A DNA stretch of 64,000 nt from Burkholderia sp. D-99 (GTDB lineage Bacteria; Pseudomonadota; Gammaproteobacteria; Burkholderiales; Burkholderiaceae): positions 1,054,001 through 1,118,000 of the forward strand of contig NZ_JAAOXM010000001.1 in the NCBI RefSeq assembly GCF_011605345.1. Direction: 5' to 3'. How positions within the stretch are numbered: the first letter of the stretch is position 1; each line of letters begins with the position of its first letter. A model generated the notes under the pieces. The model saw nothing but the letters and a program-made list of their open reading frames with translations. It had not been told where the DNA came from and did no database searches. Positions 19,959 to 29,708 of this stretch are shown here, piece by piece. The position numbers and the translations under genes are program-made.

Positions 19959-22600
19959 AACGTCCTGCCTGCCTCGCGCACGTGGCTGAAATAGCGCTCG
20001 CCGATCCGGTTCGACAGTTCCCAGACCGCCTTCACCGTCGTGTCGAGCGCATCGAGGAGCTTGTCGTGGCGGCCACCGTCGGCGGTTTCGCACAGCTCGT
20101 GCAGCGACCACGCGGGGACGTCGGGAATCGTCTCGGCCAGTTCGGACAGCGCATAACCTTCGCTGCGCTCGACCTTCGTGAGCCGGCCGCGCAGCGCCTG
20201 CACGACCCAGCCGAGCGAACGCGGATTGTCGGTATCGAGCACGACGAGCGACAGCAGCGGCGCGACATCGAAGCCGCGCTGGAAACGCGAACGGAACGTG
20301 ATCGTGCTGTCGAACAGTTCCAGCACGAGTTCAAAGCCGTCCTGCCGGTGTACGGCGCCTTCGTCGAACGCGCACTTCAGCACGCTGCACAGGAAGTCCA
20401 GCCGGTCGATCTGCCGGCCGATCGACAGCAGCCGCCAGCCGTCGTCGCGCGTCATGTTGTCGGTCTGCGCGCCCGTGATCGCGCCGAGCAGCAGGCCGAG
20501 ACGCTCCAGCAACTGCAGCGCCTCGTTGCCGATCTGTTCCTCGGCTTCCGGAAGGCCGGCGCTGTCCGCGAACAGTTGCGTTGCGTCGTCGATCAGCCGC
20601 CACTGATCGCTCGACAGCCGTTCGCGGATCGCGGCAGCCGCGCCACGCATCCCGAACAGGCACGACGCAATGCCCGACGTGCGATCCGCACCGCGCGTCA
20701 GCGACGTCGCGAGCGCATGCTGGAACGCGCGCGGCGCATCGACGGCGTTCGGCGTATCGGCCTCGATCAGGCCCGTGTCGCGGCACAGCGTGTCGAGCAG
20801 CTCCAGATGCGCGGGGCTGTCGACGTCGTCCTCGCCGCGCAGCCGTTCGAGCGCCGCGCGCGCGAGCCGCATCAGGTTGGTCGCGCGCTCGGTGTAACGG
20901 CCGAGCCAGAACAGGTTCTCGGCAGCACGGCTCGCGATCGCGCGCGGCCGCTCGACGAGGTCGTCGGGGCCGAGATGCGTCTGCAGCAGCGTCGTCGAAT
21001 CGACGATGCCTTCGGTCATCACCCACGTATCGACGGTGCTGCCGCCGCGCGGCATCGGCGCGTTGAACAGCGTGTCGCGCGTGCCGACCCGTGACAGGCC
21101 ACCCGGCAGGAGCCGCCAGCGCTGCGCACCGTCGGCGAGCGCGAAGACGCGCAGCAGCACCGGCTTCGGCACGATACGCGCGCCGCCGTTGCCGTCGGGC
21201 GCGTCGGGGCGCGGCCAGGTCGGCGCCTGCGACAGCGGCAGGTCGGCCTGCACCGTGTAGTGCTCGGGTCGCGCGAGAATCCGCGCGCGCCACTCGGCCA
21301 GCTGCGCCTGCGTGAGCCGCGCGCCGATCACCGGCTCGAACGGGCCGCCGGCCTGCACGTCGGGTGGATAGGACGCCTTGACGATGCCGCGCGCGAGCTG
21401 CGGCAACGCGTCGTCGCACGCGGCCGCCTCGCCGCACCACCACGAATGCACGGCCGGCAGCGTCAGCGTTTCGCCGAGCAGCCCTTCCGCGAGACGCGGC
21501 ATGAAGCCGAGCATCGCGGGCGATTCGAGGAAGCCCGAGCCCGGCGCGTTCGCGAGCAGCACGTTGCCCGCGCGCACGGCCTGCAGCAGGCCCGGCACGC
21601 CGAGCATCGAATCGGGCCGCAGTTCGAGCGGATCGAGCCACGCGTCGTCGACGCGCCGCAGGATGCCGTGCACTGGTTCGAGCCCGCCTAGCGTCTTCAG
21701 GAAGACGCGATTGTCGCGCGCGGTCAGGTCACCGCCTTCGACGAGCGTGAGGCCGAGGTAGCGCGCGAGATACGCATGCTCGAAATACGTCGCGCTGTGC
21801 GGCCCCGGCGTCAGCAGCACGATCCGCGAATTCTTGCGGGCCGGGCTGAGCGCCTGCATGCTCTGCAGCAGCGCGCGGTACGCGGACGCGAGCCGCTGCA
21901 CGCGCAGCCCGCGAAACCCGCGCGGAAAGAGCCGCGACACGATCAGCCGGTTCTCGAGCAGGTAGCCGAGCCCGGCCGCGCCCTGCGTGTGCTGCGCGAC
22001 GATCCGCCACTGCCCGTCCGGGCCGCGCGCGAGATCGAACGCGACGACGTGCAGCCAGGTATCGCCCGGCACGCGCGCGCCGCGCATCGCGCGCAGGTAG
22101 CCGGGGTGCCCGGTGACGAGCGCGGGCGGCAGCAGCCCGCGCTCGAGGATCGTCTGCGGCCCGTACAGGTCGGCCAGCGTCGCGTTAAGCAGCCGCACGC
22201 GCTGCAGCACGCCGCGCTCGATCGTGACCCAGTCCTCGGGCGTGACGATCAGCGGCAACAGGTCGAGCGACCACGGGCCGGCCGCGCCGGCGCCGGCGCG
22301 CTGCTCGTGCAACTGGTAGAACAGGCCGTTCTCGCGCATGCGCCGGTGCAGCGCGTCGGCGCGGCGATCGAGGTCGGCCACGCCGTCGCTGCCGATCGAT
22401 GTGAAGAAACTGCGCCACGCGGGCGCGAGCGCAGGCGCGTTCAGGCCGGCCGCGCTGCCGCGCAGTTCGTCGTAGCGGCCGGCGGCCGCCGGCGCCGCGA
22501 GCGCGGCGGCCAGTTCCGCGGCATCCGGCTGCGCGCCGGTATCGAAAAGCGTGGGCATCGCGTCGGGGGCGGCGAGATGGTCGGTTTGAATGGGCGACAC
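19952..22600 (-). CDS. Circularly permuted ATP-grasp / alpha-E domain fusion protein
   Basis: An 882-residue fusion. Residues ~60-530 are a circularly permuted ATP-grasp ligase-like domain: YLLENRLIVSRLFP, LLTPGPHSATYFEHAYLARYLG, RRVDDAWLDPLELRPDS and NAPGSGFLES align with the separate ATP-grasp protein at the start of this operon. Residues ~560-870 are an alpha-E helical domain (ASRAAENLFWLGRYTERATNLMRL). The central WWCGE (and DTWVM) replaces the WRCGE of the other copy. The GTG start at 22600 is used; an ATG 14 codons later is possible. ATP-grasp enzymes make amide bonds; alpha-E domains are their partners. The operon thus carries this module both as two separate genes and as a fusion. Confidence 0.88.
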   Translation of the reverse strand: MSPIQTDHLAAPDAMPTLFDTGAQPDAAELAAALAAPAAAGRYDELRGSAAGLNAPALAPAWRSFFTSIGSDGVADLDRRADALHRRMRENGLFYQLHEQRAGAGAAGPWSLDLLPLIVTPEDWVTIERGVLQRVRLLNATLADLYGPQTILERGLLPPALVTGHPGYLRAMRGARVPGDTWLHVVAFDLARGPDGQWRIVAQHTQGAAGLGYLLENRLIVSRLFPRGFRGLRVQRLASAYRALLQSMQALSPARKNSRIVLLTPGPHSATYFEHAYLARYLGLTLVEGGDLTARDNRVFLKTLGGLEPVHGILRRVDDAWLDPLELRPDSMLGVPGLLQAVRAGNVLLANAPGSGFLESPAMLGFMPRLAEGLLGETLTLPAVHSWWCGEAAACDDALPQLARGIVKASYPPDVQAGGPFEPVIGARLTQAQLAEWRARILARPEHYTVQADLPLSQAPTWPRPDAPDGNGGARIVPKPVLLRVFALADGAQRWRLLPGGLSRVGTRDTLFNAPMPRGGSTVDTWVMTEGIVDSTTLLQTHLGPDDLVERPRAIASRAAENLFWLGRYTERATNLMRLARAALERLRGEDDVDSPAHLELLDTLCRDTGLIEADTPNAVDAPRAFQHALATSLTRGADRTSGIASCLFGMRGAAAAIRERLSSDQWRLIDDATQLFADSAGLPEAEEQIGNEALQLLERLGLLLGAITGAQTDNMTRDDGWRLLSIGRQIDRLDFLCSVLKCAFDEGAVHRQDGFELVLELFDSTITFRSRFQRGFDVAPLLSLVVLDTDNPRSLGWVVQALRGRLTKVERSEGYALSELAETIPDVPAWSLHELCETADGGRHDKLLDALDTTVKAVWELSNRIGERYFSHVREAGRTLW

Positions 22601-22772
22601 GGTATCGTTTCGTCTTCAGGGTGCGGCCGCGCACGCGCGCCGCCACACCGGCGGCGGGCCGCGGCGCGCAGCCGCAATCTGCCCGCATCCTAGCATTCCG
22701 GCGGGGCCGCCATCGACCCGTTCGCGAGAAGATCGCGCACCGCGCATCGTCGGCCGTCTCGTCATCGTCCGG

Positions 22773-25700
22773 TCACGGCCGCCGCAAGTCGAGCGTGAAC
22801 GGGAATTCGCGGCTCGGCGCGGCAGCCGCGACATCCATCCGCCCCGGCGTATGCCCCATCTCGACGAAGCGTGCGAGCCGGCGGCTCTCGGCTTCGTAGG
22901 CATTGACCGGGAACGTCGCGTAGTTTCGGCCACCCGGATGCGTGACGTGATAGCGGCAGCCGCCGAGCGAGCGCTGCAGCCACGTATCGACGATGTCGAA
23001 CGTGAGCGGCGCGTGCACGCCGATGGTCGGATGCAGCGCGGACGGCGGCGACCACGCCTTGTAGCGCACACCCGCGACGTACTCGCCGACGGTGCCGGTC
23101 GGCTGCAGCGGCAATGCGCGGCCGTTGACGGTCACGACGTGCCGGTTGTCGTTCAGCCCCGTCACGCGCACTTCGAGCCGTTCGACCGACGAATCGACGT
23201 AACGCACCGTGCCGCCGGGCGAGCCCTCCTCGCCCATCACGTGCCACGGTTCCAGCGCGCCGCGCAGCGACAGCTGCATGCCGTTCACGGCGATCTGGCC
23301 GAACAGCGGGAAGCGGAATTCGAAGTGCGGCGCGAACCACGCCGAGTCGAACGCGAAGCCGGCGTCGCGCAGTTCGGCCAGCACGTCGTCGAAATCCATC
23401 TGAAGAAACGCGGGAAGCATGAAGCGGTCGTGCAGCGCGGTGCCCCAGCGCGTGAGCGGCGTCGTGTACGGCGCGGCCCAGAAACGCGCAACCAGCGCGC
23501 GCAGCAGCAATTGCTGGACGATGCTCATCCGCGCATGCGGCGGCATCTCGAACGCGCGCAGTTCGAGCAGGCCGAGCCGGCCGGTCGACGAGTCGGGCGA
23601 ATACAGCTTGTCGATACAGAATTCGCTGCGGTGCGTGTTGCCCGTCACGTCGATCAGCAGGTTGCGCAGCACGCGGTCGACGAGCCACGGCGGCATGTCC
23701 TGCCCGAACAGCAGCTTGTTGCGCTGGATCTCGACGAACGCGATGTCGAGCTCGTAGAGCTGGTCGTTGCGCGCCTCGTCGACGCGCGGCGCCTGGCTCG
23801 TCGGCCCGATGAACAGCCCGGAAAACAGGTAGGACAGCGACGGGTGGTTGTGCCAGTACGCGATCAGGCTCGCGAGCAGGTCCGGACGGCGCAGGAACGG
23901 GCTGTCGGCCGGCGTCGCGCCGCCGAGCACGAAGTGGTTGCCGCCGCCCGTGCCGACGTGACGGCCGTCGACCATGAACTTCTCGCTGCACATCCGCGAT
24001 TGCCACGCGGCGTCGTACAGGAATTCGGTCTGATCGACGAGCTCGTCGAAGCTCCTCGCCGGATGGATGTTCACCTCGATCACGCCGGGATCGGGCGTCA
24101 CCTGCAGCAGCTTCAGCCGCGCGTCGCGCGGCGGCGGATAACCTTCGAGCACGAGCGTCATGCCCAGCGCGTGCGCGGTCAGCTCGATCGCGCCGAGCAG
24201 CTCGAGATAATCCTCGAGTGCTGCAAGCGGCGGCATGAACAGGTACAGGATGCCGTTGCGCACTTCGACGCACAGCGCGGTGCGCGTGATCCACGCGGCC
24301 GATTCGAAGCGCTCGGGCGGGCGCTGCGGATCTTGCGCAGGCGACGCATGCCGCCCGCTCGCCGTGCCGTCGTTGCGCAACTGCATCACGGTCTGCGCGG
24401 CTGCTTCACGATGCACGCCGGACAAGTAGCGCGGCGCATCGGCCGGGCCCGCGTAGCGCGCGCGGATCGCGGCGGCTTCCGGCAGCGCGGCGCGCGGCGC
24501 GAACGGGTCGCGCTCGACGAGATACGGATGGTCGGCGCGGCTGGCCCACGGCAGCGAATCGAGCGGCAGCCGATAACCCATCGGCGAATCGCCGGGCACG
24601 AGGTACATCCGCTCGTCGCGGAAGAACCACGGGCCCGTCTGCCAGCGCGGCCCGTCGAGGCCCGGCCGATCGCGGCCCGGCTCGTCGTCCGTGCGCTTGA
24701 CCGGCAACACGTAGCCGACCACGCTGTCGAGCTGCTGCTCGAAGATCTTGCGCAGCCGCGCGCGTTCGAGCTCGTCGTCGAGGCGCGAATCGAACGGATC
24801 GACGTTGACGGGCAGCCGGCGTTCGCGCCACAGGTAGTACCAGACGTCCTCATAGCCGGGCAGGATGAAGTCGCCGGTCAGGTTCAGCCGCGCGGCCAGC
24901 GCGTCGATGAAGCGCTTCGCGTCGTCGGTCGTATACGCGGACGGCTCGCGCTCGTCGGCGAACAGCGACGGATCGTGCCACACGGGCTGGCCGTCCGCGC
25001 GCCAGAAGATCGACAGCGCCCAGCGCGGCAGCTGCTCGCCCGGATACCACTTGCCCTGCCCGAAATGCAGGAAGCCGCCGTCGCCGTATTCGGCGCGCAG
25101 CCGCTGCACGAGTTCGGTCGCGTAGCCGCGCTTGGTCGGGCCGAGCGCGTCGGTGTTCCACTCGGCGCCGTCGCGATCGTCGATCGACACGAAGGTCGGC
25201 TCGCCGCCTTGCGTGAGCCGCACGTCGCCGGCCGCGAGTGCGCCGTCGACCTGCATGCCGAGCGCCAGCACGGCGTCCCATTGCGATTCCGTATACGGCT
25301 TCGTCACGCGCGGCGATTCGTACACGCGTGTCACGGCCATCTCGTGCTCGAACGACACCTCGCACTCGTCGATCAGCCCCTCGACCGGCGCGGCGCTCGT
25401 CGGCTGCGGCGTGCAGGCCAGCGGAATGTGGCCCTCGCCGGCGAGCAGGCCCGAAGTCGGATCGAAGCCGATCCAGCCGGCACCCGGCAGGTACACCTCG
25501 CACCACGCGTGCAGGTCGGTGAAGTCGACCGACGTGCCGCTCGGGCCGTCGAGCGACTTCACATCGGGCGTGAGCTGGATCAGGTAGCCCGACACGAAAC
25601 GCGCGGCGATGCCGAGGTGGCGGCACAGCTGCACGAGCAGCCATGCGCTGTCGCGGCACGAGCCGGACGCCAGCTCGAGCGTCTGCTCGGGCGTCTGCAC

Positions 25701-26204
25701 GCCCGGCTCCATCCGCACGAGGTAGCCGATATCGCGCTGCAATTGCTGGTTCAGCGCGACGAGGAAGTTCACGGTGCCGGCCGGCGTGAGGTCGACACCG
25801 TCGAGATACGTGCGGAACAGTTGCGACGCGCTCGTCTGCGGATCGCACGCGAGATACGGCGCGAGCTCGGTCTTCAGCGCGTCGTCATAGCTGAACGGGT
25901 ATTGCTCCGCGCTCGCCTCCAGGAAGAAGTCGAACGGGTTGTACACCGACATCTCGGCAACGAGATCGATCGTGATCTCGAAGTGCTCGGTGCGCTCCGG
26001 AAACACGAGCCGCGCGAGATAGTTCGAATACGGGTCCTGCTGCCAGTTGATGAAGTGCTGCGCGGGCTCGACCGTCATCGAATACGCGAGGATCGGCGTC
26101 CGGCAGTGCGGCGCGGGCCGCAGCCGCACGACCTGCGGGCCGAGGTTGACGAGCTGGTCGTAGCGATAGCGGGTGGTGTGATGCAGCGCGACGTGGATGG
26201 ACAT
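22773..26204 (-). CDS. Large transglutaminase-like protein with DUF2126 C-terminus
   Basis: A 1143-residue protein. The N-terminal domain (1-~85) and transglutaminase core keep the triad C183 (GSCRDSAW), H232 (DLHAWCEVY) and D248 (GFDPTSG). From ~300 onward it is the long DUF2126 region (for example DGAEWNTDALGP, WHDPSLFADE, GYPPPRD, GTGGGNHFVLGG), found only fused to or beside these transglutaminases. No signal peptide. It lies between the fusion gene (172 bp downstream) and the smaller transglutaminase (96 bp upstream). The DUF2126 role is unknown; sequence such as VEVNIHPA-type segments suggests an amidoligase-like fold, which I cannot confirm. Confidence 0.88.
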   Translation of the reverse strand: MSIHVALHHTTRYRYDQLVNLGPQVVRLRPAPHCRTPILAYSMTVEPAQHFINWQQDPYSNYLARLVFPERTEHFEITIDLVAEMSVYNPFDFFLEASAEQYPFSYDDALKTELAPYLACDPQTSASQLFRTYLDGVDLTPAGTVNFLVALNQQLQRDIGYLVRMEPGVQTPEQTLELASGSCRDSAWLLVQLCRHLGIAARFVSGYLIQLTPDVKSLDGPSGTSVDFTDLHAWCEVYLPGAGWIGFDPTSGLLAGEGHIPLACTPQPTSAAPVEGLIDECEVSFEHEMAVTRVYESPRVTKPYTESQWDAVLALGMQVDGALAAGDVRLTQGGEPTFVSIDDRDGAEWNTDALGPTKRGYATELVQRLRAEYGDGGFLHFGQGKWYPGEQLPRWALSIFWRADGQPVWHDPSLFADEREPSAYTTDDAKRFIDALAARLNLTGDFILPGYEDVWYYLWRERRLPVNVDPFDSRLDDELERARLRKIFEQQLDSVVGYVLPVKRTDDEPGRDRPGLDGPRWQTGPWFFRDERMYLVPGDSPMGYRLPLDSLPWASRADHPYLVERDPFAPRAALPEAAAIRARYAGPADAPRYLSGVHREAAAQTVMQLRNDGTASGRHASPAQDPQRPPERFESAAWITRTALCVEVRNGILYLFMPPLAALEDYLELLGAIELTAHALGMTLVLEGYPPPRDARLKLLQVTPDPGVIEVNIHPARSFDELVDQTEFLYDAAWQSRMCSEKFMVDGRHVGTGGGNHFVLGGATPADSPFLRRPDLLASLIAYWHNHPSLSYLFSGLFIGPTSQAPRVDEARNDQLYELDIAFVEIQRNKLLFGQDMPPWLVDRVLRNLLIDVTGNTHRSEFCIDKLYSPDSSTGRLGLLELRAFEMPPHARMSIVQQLLLRALVARFWAAPYTTPLTRWGTALHDRFMLPAFLQMDFDDVLAELRDAGFAFDSAWFAPHFEFRFPLFGQIAVNGMQLSLRGALEPWHVMGEEGSPGGTVRYVDSSVERLEVRVTGLNDNRHVVTVNGRALPLQPTGTVGEYVAGVRYKAWSPPSALHPTIGVHAPLTFDIVDTWLQRSLGGCRYHVTHPGGRNYATFPVNAYEAESRRLARFVEMGHTPGRMDVAAAAPSREFPFTLDLRRP

Positions 26205-26300
26205 GGGAGCTCGGTTCGGGTTGGGCCGGCCGCGCGCCGCGTCGCGCTGGATGCGACACGGCGGCCCGGCCTGGCGGATTCGGCGAAAGCGCGCGTCGGG

Positions 26301-27278
26301 TCAGACGAGCTCGGGCGTCTGCACGACGCTGATCTCGACGCCCACGGCCGTCGCGCCGAGCCCCGTCACCGGCTGCGCGTCGCGATAGTCGAGGCCGACC
26401 GCGATGCGCACGTAGCGCTCGTCCGGGCAGCGATTCATGAACGGATCGAACCCGACCCAGCCGAGCCCTTCGACATAAGCCTCGGCCCACGCATGGCCGG
26501 CCGGCTGCTGCATCAGCCCGGCTGCTTGCGGCTGCGCGCCGAGCGCCGGTTGCGGCAGCCCCTGCGACTGCGCGGCATGCGACGCGCCGAGCACCTGCTG
26601 CATGCCCTCGCCGCTCTGCAGCGCGAGCGCTTCCTCCTCTTCGACGTCGCCCACGCTCTGCTTCGCGTCGGCGATGCGCTGCATCGCGCTGTCGGCGAGC
26701 ACGTAGCCCGAGATATAGCGCGCGGGGATCTTCAGCACGCGCGCGGCCGCGATGAACGCATGCGCATGGTCGCGGCTCGTGCCCTCGCCGCTTTGCAACG
26801 CGGTTTCCGCATCGACGGGCGCATCGGCGGCCAGGTTCGGCGCATACGCGATGCGGTCGTGCACTTCCGTCATCAGCCAGTGAAGCGCGTCGAGGCTGTG
26901 CGGCTCGATCGGCAGCGCTTCTGTCAGCGCTCGAATCGTGTCGCCCGCCTTCGTGAGCGCGGTCTCGCGCTCGAAGATCCACGGCGGCGCATAACCTTCA
27001 GGATTGCCGAGAATGCCCGCGCGGTCCTGCGTCTCGACGACGCCGGCCGCGACGACGACGATCTCGGCCTTCGCGCCGCGGTCGTGCCGCACGAGGTCGA
27101 TCCGGTTGCCGAGCCCGTCGGCATAGGACAACGTCGGCTCGACGCCGTCGATCGTGACCTGCCACGCGCGCACCATCTGCCCGGGGCCCGACTGCGGACG
27201 CAGCCGCAGCCGTTGCAGTGCGTGAGTGGCTTGATCGTCGAACTGATAACGCGAGATGTGTCGGATGGCGAGTCGCAT
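26301..27278 (-). CDS. Transglutaminase-like protein with Ser in place of the catalytic Cys
   Basis: A 325-residue protein. The N-terminal transglutaminase-like domain (RHISRYQFDDQATHALQRLR) and core are recognisable, and H262 (AGHAWAEAYVEG) and D278 (GFDPFMN) are in place. The nucleophile motif reads EGTSRDHAH, so S168 (codon AGC) stands where relatives have Cys. Between the nucleophile motif and the His is a ~60-residue Gln/Ala/Gly-rich insertion (196-258) that repeats the phrase LQSGEG found just before the nucleophile. It may be a pseudoenzyme, a serine variant or a binding partner. Its position in the operon, 8 bp after the alpha-E gene, is conserved for an active transglutaminase. Confidence 0.85.
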   Translation of the reverse strand: MRLAIRHISRYQFDDQATHALQRLRLRPQSGPGQMVRAWQVTIDGVEPTLSYADGLGNRIDLVRHDRGAKAEIVVVAAGVVETQDRAGILGNPEGYAPPWIFERETALTKAGDTIRALTEALPIEPHSLDALHWLMTEVHDRIAYAPNLAADAPVDAETALQSGEGTSRDHAHAFIAAARVLKIPARYISGYVLADSAMQRIADAKQSVGDVEEEEALALQSGEGMQQVLGASHAAQSQGLPQPALGAQPQAAGLMQQPAGHAWAEAYVEGLGWVGFDPFMNRCPDERYVRIAVGLDYRDAQPVTGLGATAVGVEISVVQTPELV

Positions 27279-27286
27279 GGCAAGTC

Positions 27287-28228
27287 TCAGTCGAAGTTGT
27301 AGGCCTGGGCGATTTCGAGCCCGAGGCTGTTGTTGCGGCCGATGAAGTCGGTCAGGAACTCGTGCAGGCCGCTCTTGAAGATCCGCTCGACCGAGGTGTC
27401 GGACAGCATCTGCAGGATCTTCGCGGCCGTGTCGTGACACGGATGTGTCACGCCGTAATCCTTCGCGAGCAGGTTCAGGCTCGACACCACGCGCCCGTAG
27501 CAATAACGCAGCGAACGCGGCATGCGGCCGTTCAGGATCAGGTAGTCGGCGATGTTCATCGGCTTGTACTGCACGTCGTACACCCAGCGGTACGAACGGT
27601 GCGCGGCGACGCAGCGCAGGATCGTCTCCCACTGGTAGTTGTCGAGGATCGTGCCGACGTGCGACACCGACGGCAGCAGCAGGTGGTATTTCACATCGAT
27701 GATCCGCGCGGTGTTGTCCGCGCGCTCGACGAACGCGCCGATCTGCGCGAAATCGAAGATCTCGTTGCGCAGCATCGTGCTGTAGAAGCTGCCGAGGATC
27801 AGCGCGGTTTCGCGCTTCACCTGGTCGAGCACGGCCGGCAGCTCGCTCTCCGGCACCGGCTGCGCAAGCGCGCGGCGCAGCGAAAGCCACGCGCCGTTCA
27901 CGCTCTCCCACGCCTCGCGCGTGAGCGCCGTGCGCACCATCCGCGCGTTCGAGCGCGCGGCCTCGATGCACGCCAGCACGCTCGACGGGTTGTCGCGGTC
28001 GCGCAGCAGGTAGTCGGTCACGGTATCGGCCGCATACGCGTCGTATTTCTGCCGGTAGCCGTCGTCCGTGCCCGAGCTGACGAGCACCGACGACCATTCG
28101 GCCGGCGCGTCGGACGTGCGCGTGAGCGCCATCCGCAGCCCGGCATCGACGATGCGCGCGATGTTCTCCGCGCGCTCGATATAGCGGTACATCCAGTAGA
28201 GACCGCTTGCAGTACGTCCCAGAAGCAT
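27287..28228 (-). CDS. Alpha-E domain protein
   Basis: A 313-residue all-helical protein of the alpha-E family (DUF403). The N-terminal signature LLGRTASGLYWMYRYIERAENIARIVD is typical, and several Arg/Glu-rich helices follow (FVERADNTARIIDVKYH). Alpha-E proteins occur almost only beside or fused to circularly permuted ATP-grasp proteins and transglutaminases. They are proposed partners in making or handling short peptides. The gene follows the ATP-grasp gene by 64 bp and precedes the Ser-variant transglutaminase by 8 bp. No catalytic residues are known. Confidence 0.9.
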   Translation of the reverse strand: MLLGRTASGLYWMYRYIERAENIARIVDAGLRMALTRTSDAPAEWSSVLVSSGTDDGYRQKYDAYAADTVTDYLLRDRDNPSSVLACIEAARSNARMVRTALTREAWESVNGAWLSLRRALAQPVPESELPAVLDQVKRETALILGSFYSTMLRNEIFDFAQIGAFVERADNTARIIDVKYHLLLPSVSHVGTILDNYQWETILRCVAAHRSYRWVYDVQYKPMNIADYLILNGRMPRSLRYCYGRVVSSLNLLAKDYGVTHPCHDTAAKILQMLSDTSVERIFKSGLHEFLTDFIGRNNSLGLEIAQAYNFD

Positions 28229-28292
28229 CTCGTGTCCACTCCGTCTTCGTTCGGTTGGCGCGCCGGTTGCGGCGCGCGCGGTCGCGTCCGGC

Positions 28293-29708
28293 TCAGTCGG
28301 CCAGCACCCAGGTGTCCTTGGTGCCGCCGCCCTGGCTCGAGTTGACGACGAGCGATCCCTCCTTCAGCGCGACGCGCGTGAGCCCGCCCGGCGTGATGCG
28401 GATCCGGTCCGACACCAGCACGAACGGCCGCAGGTCGACGTGGCGCGGCGCAAGGCCGGCTTCGGTCAGGATCGGCGTCGTGGACAGCGCGAGCGTCGGC
28501 TGCGCGATGTAGTTCGCGGGGCGCGCGCGCAGCTTCGCGGCAAACGCCTCGAGCTCGGCCTTCGACGCGCACGGCCCGACCAGCATCCCGTAGCCGCCCG
28601 AGCCGTGCACTTCCTTCACGACCAGTTCGTCGAGATGGTCGAGCACGTACTTCAGGCTGTCGGCCTCGCCGCAGCGCCAGGTCGGCACGTTCTCCAGCAG
28701 CGCCTTGCGGCCCGTGTAGAACTCGACGATCTCCGGCATGTACGAGTAGATCGCCTTGTCGTCGGCGATGCCCGTGCCGGGCGCGTTCGCGATCGTGATG
28801 TTGCCCGCGCGGTAGACGTCCATGATCCCCGCGACGCCGAGCACCGAATCGGGGCGGAACGTGAGCGGATCGAGGAACGCGTCGTCGACGCGGCGGTACA
28901 GCACGTCGATCGGCTGGAAGCCTTCGGTCGTGCGCATCGCGACACGGCCGTCGATCACCTGCAGGTCGCTGCCCTCGACGAGGTGCACGCCCATCTGGTC
29001 GGCGAGGAACGAATGTTCGTAGTACGCGGAATTGTGGATGCCGGGCGTGAGCACGGCGACGGTCGGGTTGTCGGCGTTGCCGCCCGGCGGGCACACGGCC
29101 GCGAGCGACTGGCGCAGCATCTGCGGATAGGTCTCGACCGGGCGCACCTTCACCTGCTGGAACAGCTCCGGGAAGAGCTGCATCATCGTCTCGCGGTTTT
29201 CCAGCATGTACGACACGCCGGACGGCGTGCGCGCGTTGTCCTCCAGCACGTAGAACTCGTTCTCGCCGGTGCGCACGATGTCGACGCCGATGATGTGCGT
29301 GTAAACGTTTCCGGGCGGCCGGAAGTCGATCATCTCCGGGATGAACGCCTCGTTGTGCGCGATCAGGTGCTTCGGCACGATGCCCGCGCGCACGATTTCC
29401 TGGCGATGGTAGATGTCGTCGAGAAAGGCGTTGAGCGCCATCACGCGCTGCTCGATGCCGAGCGAGAGCCGGCTCCATTCCGAACCCGAGATGATGCGCG
29501 GGACGATGTCGAACGGAATCAGCCGCTCGGCGGCCTCCGCGTCGCCGTAGACGGCGAACGTGATGCCCGTCTTGCGGAACACGCCTTCCGCGTCGTGGGC
29601 TTTCTGGGCGAGGCTCGCAGGATTCTGCGTGTCGAGCCATTGCTTCAGGCGCGCGTAAGGCGCCCTTACCATGTCGCCGGATTTCAGCATTTCATCGAAT
29701 GGCTTCAT
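28293..29708 (-). CDS. Circularly permuted ATP-grasp peptide-ligase-like protein
   Basis: A 471-residue soluble protein of the circularly permuted ATP-grasp (DUF404/DUF407) family. Conserved parts include VYTHIIGVDIVRTGENEFYVLEDNARTPSG (read here as two motifs, IIGVDIVR and LEDNARTPSG), RRVDDAFLDPLTF, NAPGTGIADDKAI and WRCGE. A late VKEVHGSGGYGM supplies a glycine-rich ATP loop. The family is predicted to form amide bonds at the cost of ATP. The ATG at 29708 is preferred because GGAG lies 8-11 bases upstream; ATG 29723 is possible. It is the first gene of the six-gene operon. Confidence 0.9.
   Translation of the reverse strand: MKPFDEMLKSGDMVRAPYARLKQWLDTQNPASLAQKAHDAEGVFRKTGITFAVYGDAEAAERLIPFDIVPRIISGSEWSRLSLGIEQRVMALNAFLDDIYHRQEIVRAGIVPKHLIAHNEAFIPEMIDFRPPGNVYTHIIGVDIVRTGENEFYVLEDNARTPSGVSYMLENRETMMQLFPELFQQVKVRPVETYPQMLRQSLAAVCPPGGNADNPTVAVLTPGIHNSAYYEHSFLADQMGVHLVEGSDLQVIDGRVAMRTTEGFQPIDVLYRRVDDAFLDPLTFRPDSVLGVAGIMDVYRAGNITIANAPGTGIADDKAIYSYMPEIVEFYTGRKALLENVPTWRCGEADSLKYVLDHLDELVVKEVHGSGGYGMLVGPCASKAELEAFAAKLRARPANYIAQPTLALSTTPILTEAGLAPRHVDLRPFVLVSDRIRITPGGLTRVALKEGSLVVNSSQGGGTKDTWVLAD

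Noticed and set aside
22590..27302. A 1570-codon open frame on the plus strand opposite the transglutaminase genes
   Set aside because: Its composition is Arg/Ala/His/Val-rich with no domain motifs, and it is antisense to genes with intact catalytic motifs. It is a by-product of high GC content.
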